Source of the DNA: Rhodobacter sp. TJ_12
GTDB lineage: Bacteria; Pseudomonadota; Alphaproteobacteria; Rhodobacterales; Rhodobacteraceae
Reading direction: 5' to 3'
Assembly: GCF_020023995.1 (NCBI RefSeq)
Contig: NZ_NRRD01000010.1
Coordinates: forward strand, 37,791-101,790
Length of the DNA stretch: 64,000 nucleotides
The translations under genes and the position numbers were made by a program. Under the pieces are notes generated by a model. It did not search any database. It worked only from the letters and a program-made list of their open reading frames with translations, and was not told the DNA's origin. Of the stretch, positions 1 to 8,299 are shown one piece after another (within the stretch, counting starts at the first letter, position 1; every line of letters starts with the position of its first letter).

Positions 1-1
1 A

Positions 2-1342
2 ATCATGGAAAAAGCCTTCGCTTTGGCGGAATCGGGTCAGCCCGGCCCGGTGCTTGTGAACGTGCCGATGGATTACTTCTCGGCACAGGTTCCGAATGCG
101 CTTTGGGATCGACTTTCGGCCAATACCAAAGACCTGCGCAAACCCTCGCTCGATGACGAAACCGCGCGGGAGATTGTCGGCAAACTGCTTTCCGCAGAAC
201 GCCCGGTGATCTACGCGGGCGGCGGCGTCGCGCTGGCGAAAGCGTGGGATGAGCTGAAAGCGCTGGTCGATCATCTGCAACTGCCCGTCGCCCATTCGCT
301 GATGGGCAAAGGCTGCCTGCCCGATGATCATCCGCTGGTGCTGGGGATGACCGGCTTTTGGGGCACCACCTTCACCAATGCGCAAACGCTTGGGGCGGAT
401 TGGCTCTTGGCGCTTGGCAGCCGCTTCAAGGAAGCCGATAGCTCATCGTGGTATCCCGAATATACGTTCGACATTGGGCCGGGCAAAACCAGCCTGATCC
501 ATATCGATATTGAGCCGCAGGAAATCGGGCGCAACTACCCTGTCGAGATTGGCGCGGTGGCGGACTTGAAAGCAGCGCTGAAAGTGCTGGTGCGGGTGGC
601 CAAAGAAATGTGCCCCGAAGGCGTGCAGCGCCCCGAACTGGTGGCTGAAATCGCGAAGTTCCGCGCCGAGTTCAAAGCCTCAAACACAGCGATGCAGACC
701 TCAGACGCCTTCCCGATGATGCCCGAGCGCATCTTGGCCGACCTGCGCGCAGCCATGCCGCGCGACGCAATCCTGACCTCGGATGTGGGCTGGAACAAAA
801 ACGGCGTCGCGCAGCAGTTTGACATCTACACCCCCGGCTCGATCCTGATCCCGGGTGGCTTTGCGACGATGGGCTTTGGCCCGCCCGCCGCCGTGGGCGC
901 CAAAGTGGCGGCCCCTGATCGCGTGGTGATCTCGCTTGTGGGAGATGGCGGCTTTGGCCAAAACCCCGCCGTGCTGGCGACCGCCGCCGCCGAAGGGCTG
1001 GCCGTGATTTGGGTGGTGATGAACAACAATGCCTTTGGCACCATCGCGGGGCTGCAAAAGGCGCATTATGACCTGACCTACGGCACCACTTTCCAAAAGG
1101 CCGAAAGCCCGCTGGAGCAAACGCCCGATTACGCCGCGATCGCGCGTGCCTATGGCGTGGACGGGGTGCGCGTGGCCTCGGCCGCCGACTTCAAACCGGC
1201 GCTGGAAGCGGCGATTGCCTCGGGCAAGCCCACGGTGATTGATGTGGCGATGATCAACAACCCCACGCCCACCTCGGGGCATTGGAACATTTTGGACATC
1301 TACTCGCCCGAGGGCGGCGTGGGTCACGTGACCACCGACTAA
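2..1342 (+). CDS. ThDP-dependent enzyme, acetolactate-synthase-like, 5' truncated
   Basis: The C-terminal three quarters (about 446 residues) of a thiamine-diphosphate enzyme of the acetolactate synthase/benzoylformate decarboxylase fold. The frame is open to the window edge, and at about 590 residues normal length the N-terminal PYR domain is mostly missing. Visible parts are the central domain and the PP domain with the ThDP/Mg motif GDGGFGQNPA (about residues 315-324) followed by NNNAFGTIAG. The exact reaction cannot be read from the fragment; the family covers acetolactate synthases, carboligases and decarboxylases. It precedes a QuiC-like gene on the same strand by 216 bp, which hints at a role in a ring-acid or hydroxy-acid route but proves nothing. 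Confidence 0.85.
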   Translation: MMEKAFALAESGQPGPVLVNVPMDYFSAQVPNALWDRLSANTKDLRKPSLDDETAREIVGKLLSAERPVIYAGGGVALAKAWDELKALVDHLQLPVAHSLMGKGCLPDDHPLVLGMTGFWGTTFTNAQTLGADWLLALGSRFKEADSSSWYPEYTFDIGPGKTSLIHIDIEPQEIGRNYPVEIGAVADLKAALKVLVRVAKEMCPEGVQRPELVAEIAKFRAEFKASNTAMQTSDAFPMMPERILADLRAAMPRDAILTSDVGWNKNGVAQQFDIYTPGSILIPGGFATMGFGPPAAVGAKVAAPDRVVISLVGDGGFGQNPAVLATAAAEGLAVIWVVMNNNAFGTIAGLQKAHYDLTYGTTFQKAESPLEQTPDYAAIARAYGVDGVRVASAADFKPALEAAIASGKPTVIDVAMINNPTPTSGHWNILDIYSPEGGVGHVTTD

Positions 1343-1558
1343 ATCAGACCCCGGGCCGCCCCTACCCCGGCGGCTCGGCCCCCTGCCCCGTGGGCCAACG
1401 GGCAGGGAAAAGACGGGCGGCAGGGCAAACCACTTCCTCCCCATTTGCGGTTTGCACCTGCCGCCCGGCTTCGACTAAACTGCCCCTATCGGAGCGTCCC
1501 GCTCCCCAGATCAAGAATAACAACCGCTTGCAGCCCGCTGCACCGCCCGGAGGCCCTG
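1343..1558. other. GC-rich intergenic stretch with a stem-loop
   Basis: No gene is seen between the ThDP enzyme and the QuiC-like gene. It holds an 8-bp stem (1381-1388 with 1400-1407, CCCTGCCC/GGGCAGGG, 11-nt loop) followed by AAAAG, so it is not a classical U-tract terminator on the plus strand. The last part carries the GGAGG ribosome binding site for the next gene. Confidence 0.4.
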
Positions 1559-3382
1559 ATGCGCGCGATTTCCTCGATCTCTTTCTCCGGCCAACTTGAA
1601 GACAAGATCACCGCCGCTGCCGACAACGGCTTTACGGCGATTGAAATCTTCCGCGAAGATATCATCGGCTTTGATGGCACCCCCGACGATATTGGCGATT
1701 TCGCGCGCGAAGCCGGGATCCGGGTTCTCTCGCTGCAAAGCCTGCGGGACTTCGAGGGGTTGACCGGCCCCGCCCGGATTGAAGCGCTGGCGCGCGCGGA
1801 AAAGTTTCTGGAACTGGCCCAGCGGATCGGTGCGGAAATGCTGATCCTGTGCGCCAATACCCGGCCCGACAGCAGCGCTGAAGGGGCCTTGGAAGATTTG
1901 CGTTTGTTGGCCGATATGGCGGCGGCACGCGGGCTGAAGGTGGGCTATGAGGCGCTTGCCTCGTCGCGCCATATCACGTCCGTCGCGGCGGCCCATGCGG
2001 CGGTAAAGGCCGTCGGGCGGAAAAATTTCGGCCTTGTGATCGGGACCGTGCATCTATTCGCCTCGGCCAGCGGGTCTTTGGAAGATGCGCTCGCCACTCT
2101 GCGTGAGATCGAACCGGGTGATATTTTCCTTGTCCATCTGGCGGATACGCCCACCACCCGCATCGATCCGGCGCTGATTGCGGCCTCGTTCCGGCTGTTT
2201 CCGGGGCAAGGCTCGCTGCCCGTCGCCGCGCTTTACAGCCAACTGATCGTGCAAGGCTTTGAGGGGCCGCTGTCGATTGAAACTTTCAACGATCAAATCC
2301 GGTCGCTACCCGCCACGCGGATTGCCGAAGATGCGATGCGCGCCTTTCATTTGTTGGAAGAAACCCATGCCCGCGCCGCCAATCCGCGCTCGGATGTGCG
2401 CGCGCCGGGGTTGATCGAATTCACCGCGCAGGGCGAGGATGCAGAGGATTTCATCCGCCTGTTCACCGCGCTTGGCTTTGCCAAAACGCATGAAAACGGC
2501 GCAATCAGCCTGTGGCAACAGGGGCAAATCACGCTGGCGCTGAACACGACCACGCAGGGGCTCGCCCATTCGATCTATCTGGTGCAGGGGGCCTCAGTCT
2601 CGGGCATCGGGTTGGTGGTGGATGACATGCCGCTCATGCTGGACCGGATCGGGCTGTTTCACGGCGAGGCGGTGGATTTGGCCGAACCCTATGGGCTGGC
2701 GCGGCTGCGCGGCCCGGGCGGGTCGGTGCTGTTCTTGCAGCCCGGGGCCTACACCCCCGGGGCGGACTTTTCCGCAACCGGCGCGGCGCCCGGCACCGGG
2801 CTGACCCATATCGACCATGTCGCGCAAGCGCTGCAACCGAACCTGTTCTTGTCGGGGCTTTTGTTCTACCGCGCCACCTTCGATCTGCGCGCGCATGAAC
2901 TGCGCGACGTGCTGGACCCGCATGGCACGGTGCATTCGCGCACGCTGGTCAGCGATGATGCCGCCTTCCGGCTGTCGTTGAATGCAAGCTTCGGCGCGGG
3001 CACCACGACGCAGCGTTTCTTGGGCAAATCTGGCTTCGCCCCGGTGCATCACATTGCCTTGGCGAGCGACGATATTTTCGGCCTTGCCGCGCGGATGGCG
3101 CCGCAAGACGTTTTAACCGTGCCCGCAAATTACTATGAAGATCTGGCACTGCGCTTCGATCTGGCCCCCGATTTCATCGCCCGTCTGCGCGAGGGCAATC
3201 TAATGTATGACCGCGACGAAAAGGGCACCTATCTGCAGCTTTATACCCGTGCGATCAACGGCTTCTTCTTTGAGGTGGTGGAGCGGCGCGGCTATACCGG
3301 CATGGGCGCGGCCAATGCGCCGGTGCGGATGCTTGCCCAATTGCGCGAGATCGAGGCCGAAGAGGCGCTGAACCTGCTGTGA
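1559..3382 (+). CDS. QuiC-like 3-dehydroshikimate dehydratase / HPPD-fold two-domain protein
   Basis: A 607-residue protein with an N-terminal xylose-isomerase-like TIM barrel (about 1-280) and a C-terminal 4-hydroxyphenylpyruvate-dioxygenase-like VOC domain (about 310-607), the layout of bacterial QuiC that converts 3-dehydroshikimate to protocatechuate. The ATG at 1559 has GGAGG just upstream; the frame is open further 5' without a better start. In the barrel, Glu131 and Glu241 fit two QuiC metal ligands, but the Asp ligand position is Gly162 (VIGTVH) and the Gln position is His193 (LVHLAD). The VOC part keeps a 2-His/1-Glu set (HIDHVAQ, HHIALA, FFEVVER). So the barrel reaction may be changed or lost. 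Family assignment is firm, activity is not. Confidence 0.8.
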   Translation: MRAISSISFSGQLEDKITAAADNGFTAIEIFREDIIGFDGTPDDIGDFAREAGIRVLSLQSLRDFEGLTGPARIEALARAEKFLELAQRIGAEMLILCANTRPDSSAEGALEDLRLLADMAAARGLKVGYEALASSRHITSVAAAHAAVKAVGRKNFGLVIGTVHLFASASGSLEDALATLREIEPGDIFLVHLADTPTTRIDPALIAASFRLFPGQGSLPVAALYSQLIVQGFEGPLSIETFNDQIRSLPATRIAEDAMRAFHLLEETHARAANPRSDVRAPGLIEFTAQGEDAEDFIRLFTALGFAKTHENGAISLWQQGQITLALNTTTQGLAHSIYLVQGASVSGIGLVVDDMPLMLDRIGLFHGEAVDLAEPYGLARLRGPGGSVLFLQPGAYTPGADFSATGAAPGTGLTHIDHVAQALQPNLFLSGLLFYRATFDLRAHELRDVLDPHGTVHSRTLVSDDAAFRLSLNASFGAGTTTQRFLGKSGFAPVHHIALASDDIFGLAARMAPQDVLTVPANYYEDLALRFDLAPDFIARLREGNLMYDRDEKGTYLQLYTRAINGFFFEVVERRGYTGMGAANAPVRMLAQLREIEAEEALNLL

Positions 3383-3412
3383 AGCGCAGCGCCTGATCTG
3401 ATTTCAGCAAAG

Positions 3413-3424
3413 ATGATGCATCAT
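3413..3424. repeat. 12-bp palindrome ATGATGCATCAT
   Basis: A perfect palindrome overlapping the stop codon of the acyl-CoA dehydrogenase gene. A near copy lies just upstream of that gene (4720-4731), so the gene is bracketed by the same motif. Confidence 0.5.
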
Positions 3425-4596
3425 GCGAACGGGTCATACAGGCCCGGCTCGCCCTTCATCAAAGACCGCCCCATGACGGTGCGGTGAATTTCCGACGTGC
3501 CATCGAAAATCCGGTAGATGCGGGCATCGCGGTAATAGCGTTCAATCGGCAGGTCTTTGCAAAAGCCCATACCGCCAAAGACCTGCACCGCGCGGTCAAC
3601 GACCCGGCCCAGGGTTTCGGCGGCCTGCACCTTCACAAGGCTGATGCGGGTGCGCGGGTCCTTGCCCGCATCGATTTCCAACGCGGTTTGCCACAGCGCC
3701 AGCCGTGCGGCGTTGATCTCCATCGCGCTGTCGGCCAGCATCTGCGCCACCAGTTGAAACTCGCCAATGGCTTGGCCGAATTGCTTCCGCTCGCGGGCAT
3801 AATCGATCATCAGATCCAGCACTTTGGTGGCTTTGCCGATAGAGCGCGCGCCCACTTGCGCCAGCCGCACCCGGCCCAGCACGCCCAAGGCCATACGGAA
3901 CCCCATGCCGCGCGCGCCCAGCATGTGAATGGGTTTCAGCGGCACGTCGTCGAAATGCAGTTCCACATGCGAGGTGCCGCGCAGCCCCATCATCGGCTGG
4001 TCGCGCCCGATGGTCAGCCCCGGCGCGCCTTTATCGACCAAAAACAAGGAAATACCCTTTGCGCCCTTGTCCGGGTCCGTCACCGCCGACACGACGAAGA
4101 AATCCGACACAAGCCCATCGGAAATGAAATGCTTGCTGCCCGAAAGGCGCCAGCCGCCCTGCCCATCTTCGACCGCTTTGGTGCGGATCGAGGCAGCGTC
4201 GGAGCCCGCGCCGGGCTCGGTGATGGCAATGGAACAGACCCGCTCGCCGCGCACGGCAGGGGTCAGCCAGCGATCCACCTGCGCGCCTTCGCAGGCCAAA
4301 AGCACCTCATAGACATTGCCAAAGGCCCGGCGGATCAAGATATCGGAGGTGCGGCCGAACTGTTCTTCGACCAGCATCGTGTCAAAAGCCGACAAGCCGC
4401 CGCCGCCGAATTCCTCGGGAATGTTCATCGCATAAAGGCCCAGGTCACGGCTTTTTGCAAAAATCCGGTCGGCATGTTCTTGCGCCAATGCGCCGCTTTC
4501 CTCGACCTCGTTTTCCAGCGGCGCGAGTTCCTCGGCGATGAAATCGCGCACCGTTTGCACAAGAAGTTGCTGCTCGTGGGAAAGGGTCAGATCCAT
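3421..4596 (-). CDS. Acyl-CoA dehydrogenase family protein
   Basis: A 391-residue FAD-dependent acyl-CoA dehydrogenase of full family length. N-terminal helical domain (1-120), middle beta domain with the flavin/substrate motif ITEPGAGSDA (125-134), C-terminal helical domain with RKQFGQAIGEFQ (270-281) and FGGMGFCKDLPIERYYRD. The residue at the MCAD-type catalytic Glu position is Asp365 in IFDGTSEIHR. The start at 4596 (MDLTLSHEQQ) is preceded by AGAGGA; an in-frame extension upstream lacks a binding site and family similarity. It stands 143 bp downstream of kdgK and is probably transcribed on its own. Substrate unknown; an Asp base is known in a few ACAD subfamilies such as cyclic acyl-CoA dehydrogenases and ACAD10/11-like enzymes. 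Confidence 0.9.
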   Translation of the reverse strand: MDLTLSHEQQLLVQTVRDFIAEELAPLENEVEESGALAQEHADRIFAKSRDLGLYAMNIPEEFGGGGLSAFDTMLVEEQFGRTSDILIRRAFGNVYEVLLACEGAQVDRWLTPAVRGERVCSIAITEPGAGSDAASIRTKAVEDGQGGWRLSGSKHFISDGLVSDFFVVSAVTDPDKGAKGISLFLVDKGAPGLTIGRDQPMMGLRGTSHVELHFDDVPLKPIHMLGARGMGFRMALGVLGRVRLAQVGARSIGKATKVLDLMIDYARERKQFGQAIGEFQLVAQMLADSAMEINAARLALWQTALEIDAGKDPRTRISLVKVQAAETLGRVVDRAVQVFGGMGFCKDLPIERYYRDARIYRIFDGTSEIHRTVMGRSLMKGEPGLYDPFA

Positions 4597-4705
4597 ATCA
4601 TCCTCTGGGCTGGAAAGCTGCCCCTGCGTAGAAAACCGCGTCGCAACGGTCCAGCACAACGCCCCGCACAAGCGCAGCGATGCACGCCGCAAGCCATGGA
4701 AAACG

Positions 4706-4731
4706 CATCATCCGCCGAAATGATGCATCAA
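4706..4731. promoter_or_regulatory. Palindromic operator-like site upstream of acyl-CoA dehydrogenase
   Basis: The sequence holds GCATCAT (4706-4712) facing ATGATGC (4720-4726), and the second arm is itself part of a 10-bp perfect palindrome TGATGCATCA (4721-4730). It matches the palindrome at 3413-3424 in 11 of 12 positions. Position upstream of the minus-strand gene fits an operator; the cognate regulator is unknown. Confidence 0.4.
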
Positions 4732-4739
4732 AACCCGCA

Positions 4740-5606
4740 CTAGCGCGGGATGATCGCGCCCGGCTGGGCGATCACAGCGCAAGCCTGTAGATGGGCACGC
4801 CCCAATGCTTCGGTCTCCGAGGCGCCTTGCAAAACCGCCGCCAGATAGGCGCCGTTGAAACTGTCGCCCGCCGCAGTGGTGTCGACCACGCGCGGCGCAG
4901 GCGCATAGGCGGGCACGGCTATGCTGGCATCAAAAGGCAGCGCCCCCGCCGCCCCGCATTTCAGCGCGCCTTTGGCAAACCCCGCCGCGCGGAACCGGGA
5001 AAGAACCTGCGCCGGATCGGTTTCCTCGCCCAGCGCCATTTCATCATCGACCGAGGGCAAGGCAATATCGGTCACCGACCACGCGGCGGCAATCGCGCTG
5101 CGCGCGGTGGCAACGTCTTCCCACAGCCGGGGGCGATAATTGCTGTCAAACACCACCATCGCGGGATGCGCGGCCAGATGATCGATCAACCGCGCCCGCA
5201 CAGCGGGCGGCAAGATCGCAAGGCTGATCGCGCTGAAATAGATCACGTCCACCCCCTCAAGCTGGTCAAATCCATCTTCAAACAGGGTGCGCGCTGCCGA
5301 TTGGTTGCGCCAATAGCTGAAAGAGCGTTCGCCCGCCGCATCGGTGGCAATCGCATAGATGCCGGGCAGCCGGTCAGGGTGGTGGGTGATGCGATCGGTT
5401 CCCACCCCCTCTGCGCGGAAATAGGCCTCCATCCGGGCCGACATCGCATCACGTCCCAAGACGGTGACATAGTCGACCTGCGCGCCGGGAAAGCCGCGCG
5501 CCAGATAGATCGCGGTATTGAGCGTATCGCCCGCATAGCCGATCTGCGCGCCCGCACGATCCGGGTTCAGCTCGATCATCGCTTCGCCGACACAGGCAAT
5601 CTTCAT
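4740..5606 (-). CDS. kdgK: 2-keto-3-deoxygluconate kinase (PfkB family)
   Basis: A 288-residue ribokinase/PfkB sugar kinase. It has the N-terminal glycine region GYAGDTLNTAIYLAR (about 24-38), typical of KDG kinases, and the C-terminal PfkB signature with the catalytic Asp and anion hole in DTTAAGDSFNGAY. It phosphorylates 2-keto-3-deoxygluconate to KDPG for the Entner-Doudoroff aldolase (not in this window). It is the last gene of the uronate operon, 7 bp after uxaA, with GAGG before its ATG. Context with uxuA, uxaA and kduD supports KDG as substrate rather than another sugar. Confidence 0.9.
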   Translation of the reverse strand: MKIACVGEAMIELNPDRAGAQIGYAGDTLNTAIYLARGFPGAQVDYVTVLGRDAMSARMEAYFRAEGVGTDRITHHPDRLPGIYAIATDAAGERSFSYWRNQSAARTLFEDGFDQLEGVDVIYFSAISLAILPPAVRARLIDHLAAHPAMVVFDSNYRPRLWEDVATARSAIAAAWSVTDIALPSVDDEMALGEETDPAQVLSRFRAAGFAKGALKCGAAGALPFDASIAVPAYAPAPRVVDTTAAGDSFNGAYLAAVLQGASETEALGRAHLQACAVIAQPGAIIPR

Positions 5607-5613
5607 CGCATCC

Positions 5614-7131
5614 TCACATCACCGCGCCAACCTGCCACGGCAGGAATTCATTATCGCCAAGGCCTTGCGCCTCGGATTTCGTCACTGCGCCCGAAGCCAC
5701 GCGCAGGATTTCTTCGAATATCTGCGCACCCTTCTCGGCCAAGCTGACGCCCGAAAGCACATCGCCCGCATTCAGATCCATATCCTCGGGCATCGCGTCA
5801 AACAGCCGGTCCGAGGTGGCAATCTTGATCGTTGGGGCCGGTTTGGAGCCAAAGGCCGAACCGCGCCCGGTGGTAAAGACCACCAGTTGCGCGCCCCCCG
5901 CGATCTGCCCCGTGGCCGAAACCGGGTCATAACCGGGCGTATCCATGTAAACGAGGCCTTTGGCCGTGACCTGTTCCGCATAGTCATAATAAGCGCGCAG
6001 CGGCGTCGACCCCGCCTTGGCGACCGCGCCAAGCGACTTTTCCAAGATCGTGGTGATGCCGCCTTGCTTGTTGCCCGGCGAAGGATTGTTGTCCATCGAA
6101 CCACCACCTTGGGCGGCATAATCTTCCCACCACGCAAGGCAGGAAGTGAGTTTTTCGGCAACGTCCGCCGTGGTGCGGCGCAGCAAAAGCTGTTCAGCAC
6201 CGTGAATTTCTGGCGTTTCGGACAAGATCACCGTGCCGCCCTGCGCCACGATCATGTCGGATGCCACGCCCAGCGCCGGGTTCGCGGTGATGCCCGAGAA
6301 GCCATCTGACCCGCCGCATTGCAGCCCAATCGTCAGGGCGGAAACCGGGCAAGGCTGGCGGGTTATGGCATTTACCTGCGGCAGCAAGCGGCGCACCTCG
6401 GCCTTGATCTTCTCAATCGTGGCGCGGGTGCCGCCCATTTCTTGGATCGTCAACCCGTGAAACCGCTCGGCCCCCGCATCGCCAAACCGTGCCTGCATCC
6501 GGGCAAGCTGCATCACCTCACAGCCAAGCCCCACAAAGATCGTGGCGCCCACATTGGGGTGGGTGGCGGTGCCCCAAAGCACACGCTCCAGGTTATCTGC
6601 CCCGCGCCCGGCCGCAGCCATGCCGCAGCCGGTGCCATGGGCGAAAGCGGCAATCCCATCGACATTGGGAAAATCTGTCAACGCGCCTTCGGCCATCAGT
6701 TCTTGCGCCGCGTGACGAATGACCGTTGCCGAGCAATTCACCGTCGCACACAGCGCCACCATATTGCGCGTGCCCACGCGGCCATCGCCGCGCAGATAGC
6801 CCATGAAGCTGCGCGGCGCCATTGCCGGAACGGCGGCCTCGGCCTGCGCCAAATCCGCCCCCACCGCATAGCCGCGATCATGATCGCTAAAGGCGCAATT
6901 GTGGCTGTGGACATGCGCGCCTGCCGCAATGGTTTCGGTGGCCAGACCGATGATCTGGCCAAACTTCACCACCGGCGTCCCCGGCGCCATCGCCACCCGC
7001 GCGATCTTGTGCCCAGCGGAAAGCGGCGCAGGCAGCGGCGCGCCAAGATCCAGCGGATCGGCCCCTGCCGCGGCGCGGGCCGTCAGCACCGCCACCGTAT
7101 CGGCGGGGTTGAGGATCAGCACCTCAGCCAT
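5614..7131 (-). CDS. uxaA: Altronate dehydratase
   Basis: A 505-residue member of the UxaA family, about the length of the E. coli enzyme (495). It converts D-altronate (from galacturonate) to 2-keto-3-deoxygluconate. An N-terminal SAF-like domain (about 1-90, including HSHNCAF) is followed by the large dehydratase domain with GYLRGDGRVGTRN (about 109-121), CGGSDGFSGITANPALG and DNNPSPGNKQGG, all typical of the family. Its start overlaps the 3' end of uxuA by 8 bp, so the two are translationally linked. Fully consistent with the uronate operon. Confidence 0.94.
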   Translation of the reverse strand: MAEVLILNPADTVAVLTARAAAGADPLDLGAPLPAPLSAGHKIARVAMAPGTPVVKFGQIIGLATETIAAGAHVHSHNCAFSDHDRGYAVGADLAQAEAAVPAMAPRSFMGYLRGDGRVGTRNMVALCATVNCSATVIRHAAQELMAEGALTDFPNVDGIAAFAHGTGCGMAAAGRGADNLERVLWGTATHPNVGATIFVGLGCEVMQLARMQARFGDAGAERFHGLTIQEMGGTRATIEKIKAEVRRLLPQVNAITRQPCPVSALTIGLQCGGSDGFSGITANPALGVASDMIVAQGGTVILSETPEIHGAEQLLLRRTTADVAEKLTSCLAWWEDYAAQGGGSMDNNPSPGNKQGGITTILEKSLGAVAKAGSTPLRAYYDYAEQVTAKGLVYMDTPGYDPVSATGQIAGGAQLVVFTTGRGSAFGSKPAPTIKIATSDRLFDAMPEDMDLNAGDVLSGVSLAEKGAQIFEEILRVASGAVTKSEAQGLGDNEFLPWQVGAVM

Positions 7132-8299
7132 GCGCCACCGCTGCCATCACACCGCGCAATTCGGCCAAGCCGCGCATCCGCCCAATAAGCGGATAGCCCG
7201 GGAAGGTGCCGCGCCCGATGTCGGCCAACAGTTCATGCCCATGATCGGGACGCATCGGAATGACCGCATCGGCCCGCCCCTCGGTCACGCGGCGCGCCTC
7301 TTCGGCCAAAAGCGCCTTCACCACGGCGACCATATCGGTATCGCCCCCCAGATGCGGCGCTTCTTCAAAGCTGCCATCGGGGTCTTTCTTCACATTGCGC
7401 AGATGGGCAAAGTGAATGCGCGGGGCAAAGCGCGCGGCAATCGCCGCCGGATCATTGGCCGGGTTCGCCCCCAGCGAGCCGGTGCACAGCGTCAACCCGT
7501 TCGCCACGCTTTCGACCGCCTGCAAGATCCAAGCAATGTCTTCGGCATTCGAGACCACACGCGGCAGGCCCAAAATATCGCGCGGCGGATCATCGGGGTG
7601 CACGCAAAGGCGCATCCCCAGTTCTTCGGCCGTCGGGATCACCTCTTCGAGGAAGCGTTTATAATTGCGCCGAATTTCGGCGCGCCCAATCCCCTCATAA
7701 AGCGCCAGTTGATCGCGCAGCCCCGCAATATCATAACGATCAAACGCGCCGGGAAGCCCCGACATGATCGCGTGCAACAGAGCGTTGCGATCCGCCTCGG
7801 TCGCGCCTTGATACCACGCGGCGGCACGGGCACGCACCTCGGGCGCATAATCCGCCTCGGCCCCGTCACGGCCCAGCATATGGATCTCAAACGCGGCCAT
7901 CCGATAGGCTTCGAACCGCAAGCAGGTGCCGCCGCGCGCGACGGGGGCTTGCAGATCGGTCCGCGTCCAATCCAGCACGGGCATGAAGTTGTAGCAGATC
8001 GTTTTGATCCCCTCTGCCGCCAGATTGGCCATCGACTGCCGGTAATTGGCAAAAAGCGTGGTCAAATCGCCGTCGTCGCGCTTGATGCGCTCATGCACCG
8101 GCAGGCTTTCCACCACCGACCAGCGAAACCCGGCCTGCTCGATCTCGCCCTTGCGCGCCGCAATCGCCGCGCGCGGCCAGACCTCGCCATAGGGGATTTC
8201 ATGAAGCGCATGCACGATCCCGGTGGCGCCCGTCTGGGCGATTTCGGGCAAGGTGATGCGATCAAATTCGGGGCCATACCAGCGCCAACATTCTTGCAT
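7124..8299 (-). CDS. uxuA: Mannonate dehydratase
   Basis: A 391-residue UxuA that dehydrates D-mannonate (from glucuronate) to 2-keto-3-deoxygluconate. The N-terminus MQECWRWYGPEFD and the TIM-barrel motifs CVHPDDPP and CTGSLGANP match the family. The ATG at 8299 overlaps the stop of the preceding reductase as TGATG and is preceded by GGAGG; a GTG one codon earlier is less likely. Overlaps with both neighbours place it firmly in the operon. Confidence 0.95.
   Translation of the reverse strand: MQECWRWYGPEFDRITLPEIAQTGATGIVHALHEIPYGEVWPRAAIAARKGEIEQAGFRWSVVESLPVHERIKRDDGDLTTLFANYRQSMANLAAEGIKTICYNFMPVLDWTRTDLQAPVARGGTCLRFEAYRMAAFEIHMLGRDGAEADYAPEVRARAAAWYQGATEADRNALLHAIMSGLPGAFDRYDIAGLRDQLALYEGIGRAEIRRNYKRFLEEVIPTAEELGMRLCVHPDDPPRDILGLPRVVSNAEDIAWILQAVESVANGLTLCTGSLGANPANDPAAIAARFAPRIHFAHLRNVKKDPDGSFEEAPHLGGDTDMVAVVKALLAEEARRVTEGRADAVIPMRPDHGHELLADIGRGTFPGYPLIGRMRGLAELRGVMAAVAHG

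Noticed and set aside
1381..1407. Stem-loop after the ThDP enzyme as an intrinsic terminator
   Set aside because: No U-tract follows on the plus strand; kept only as a stem-loop note.
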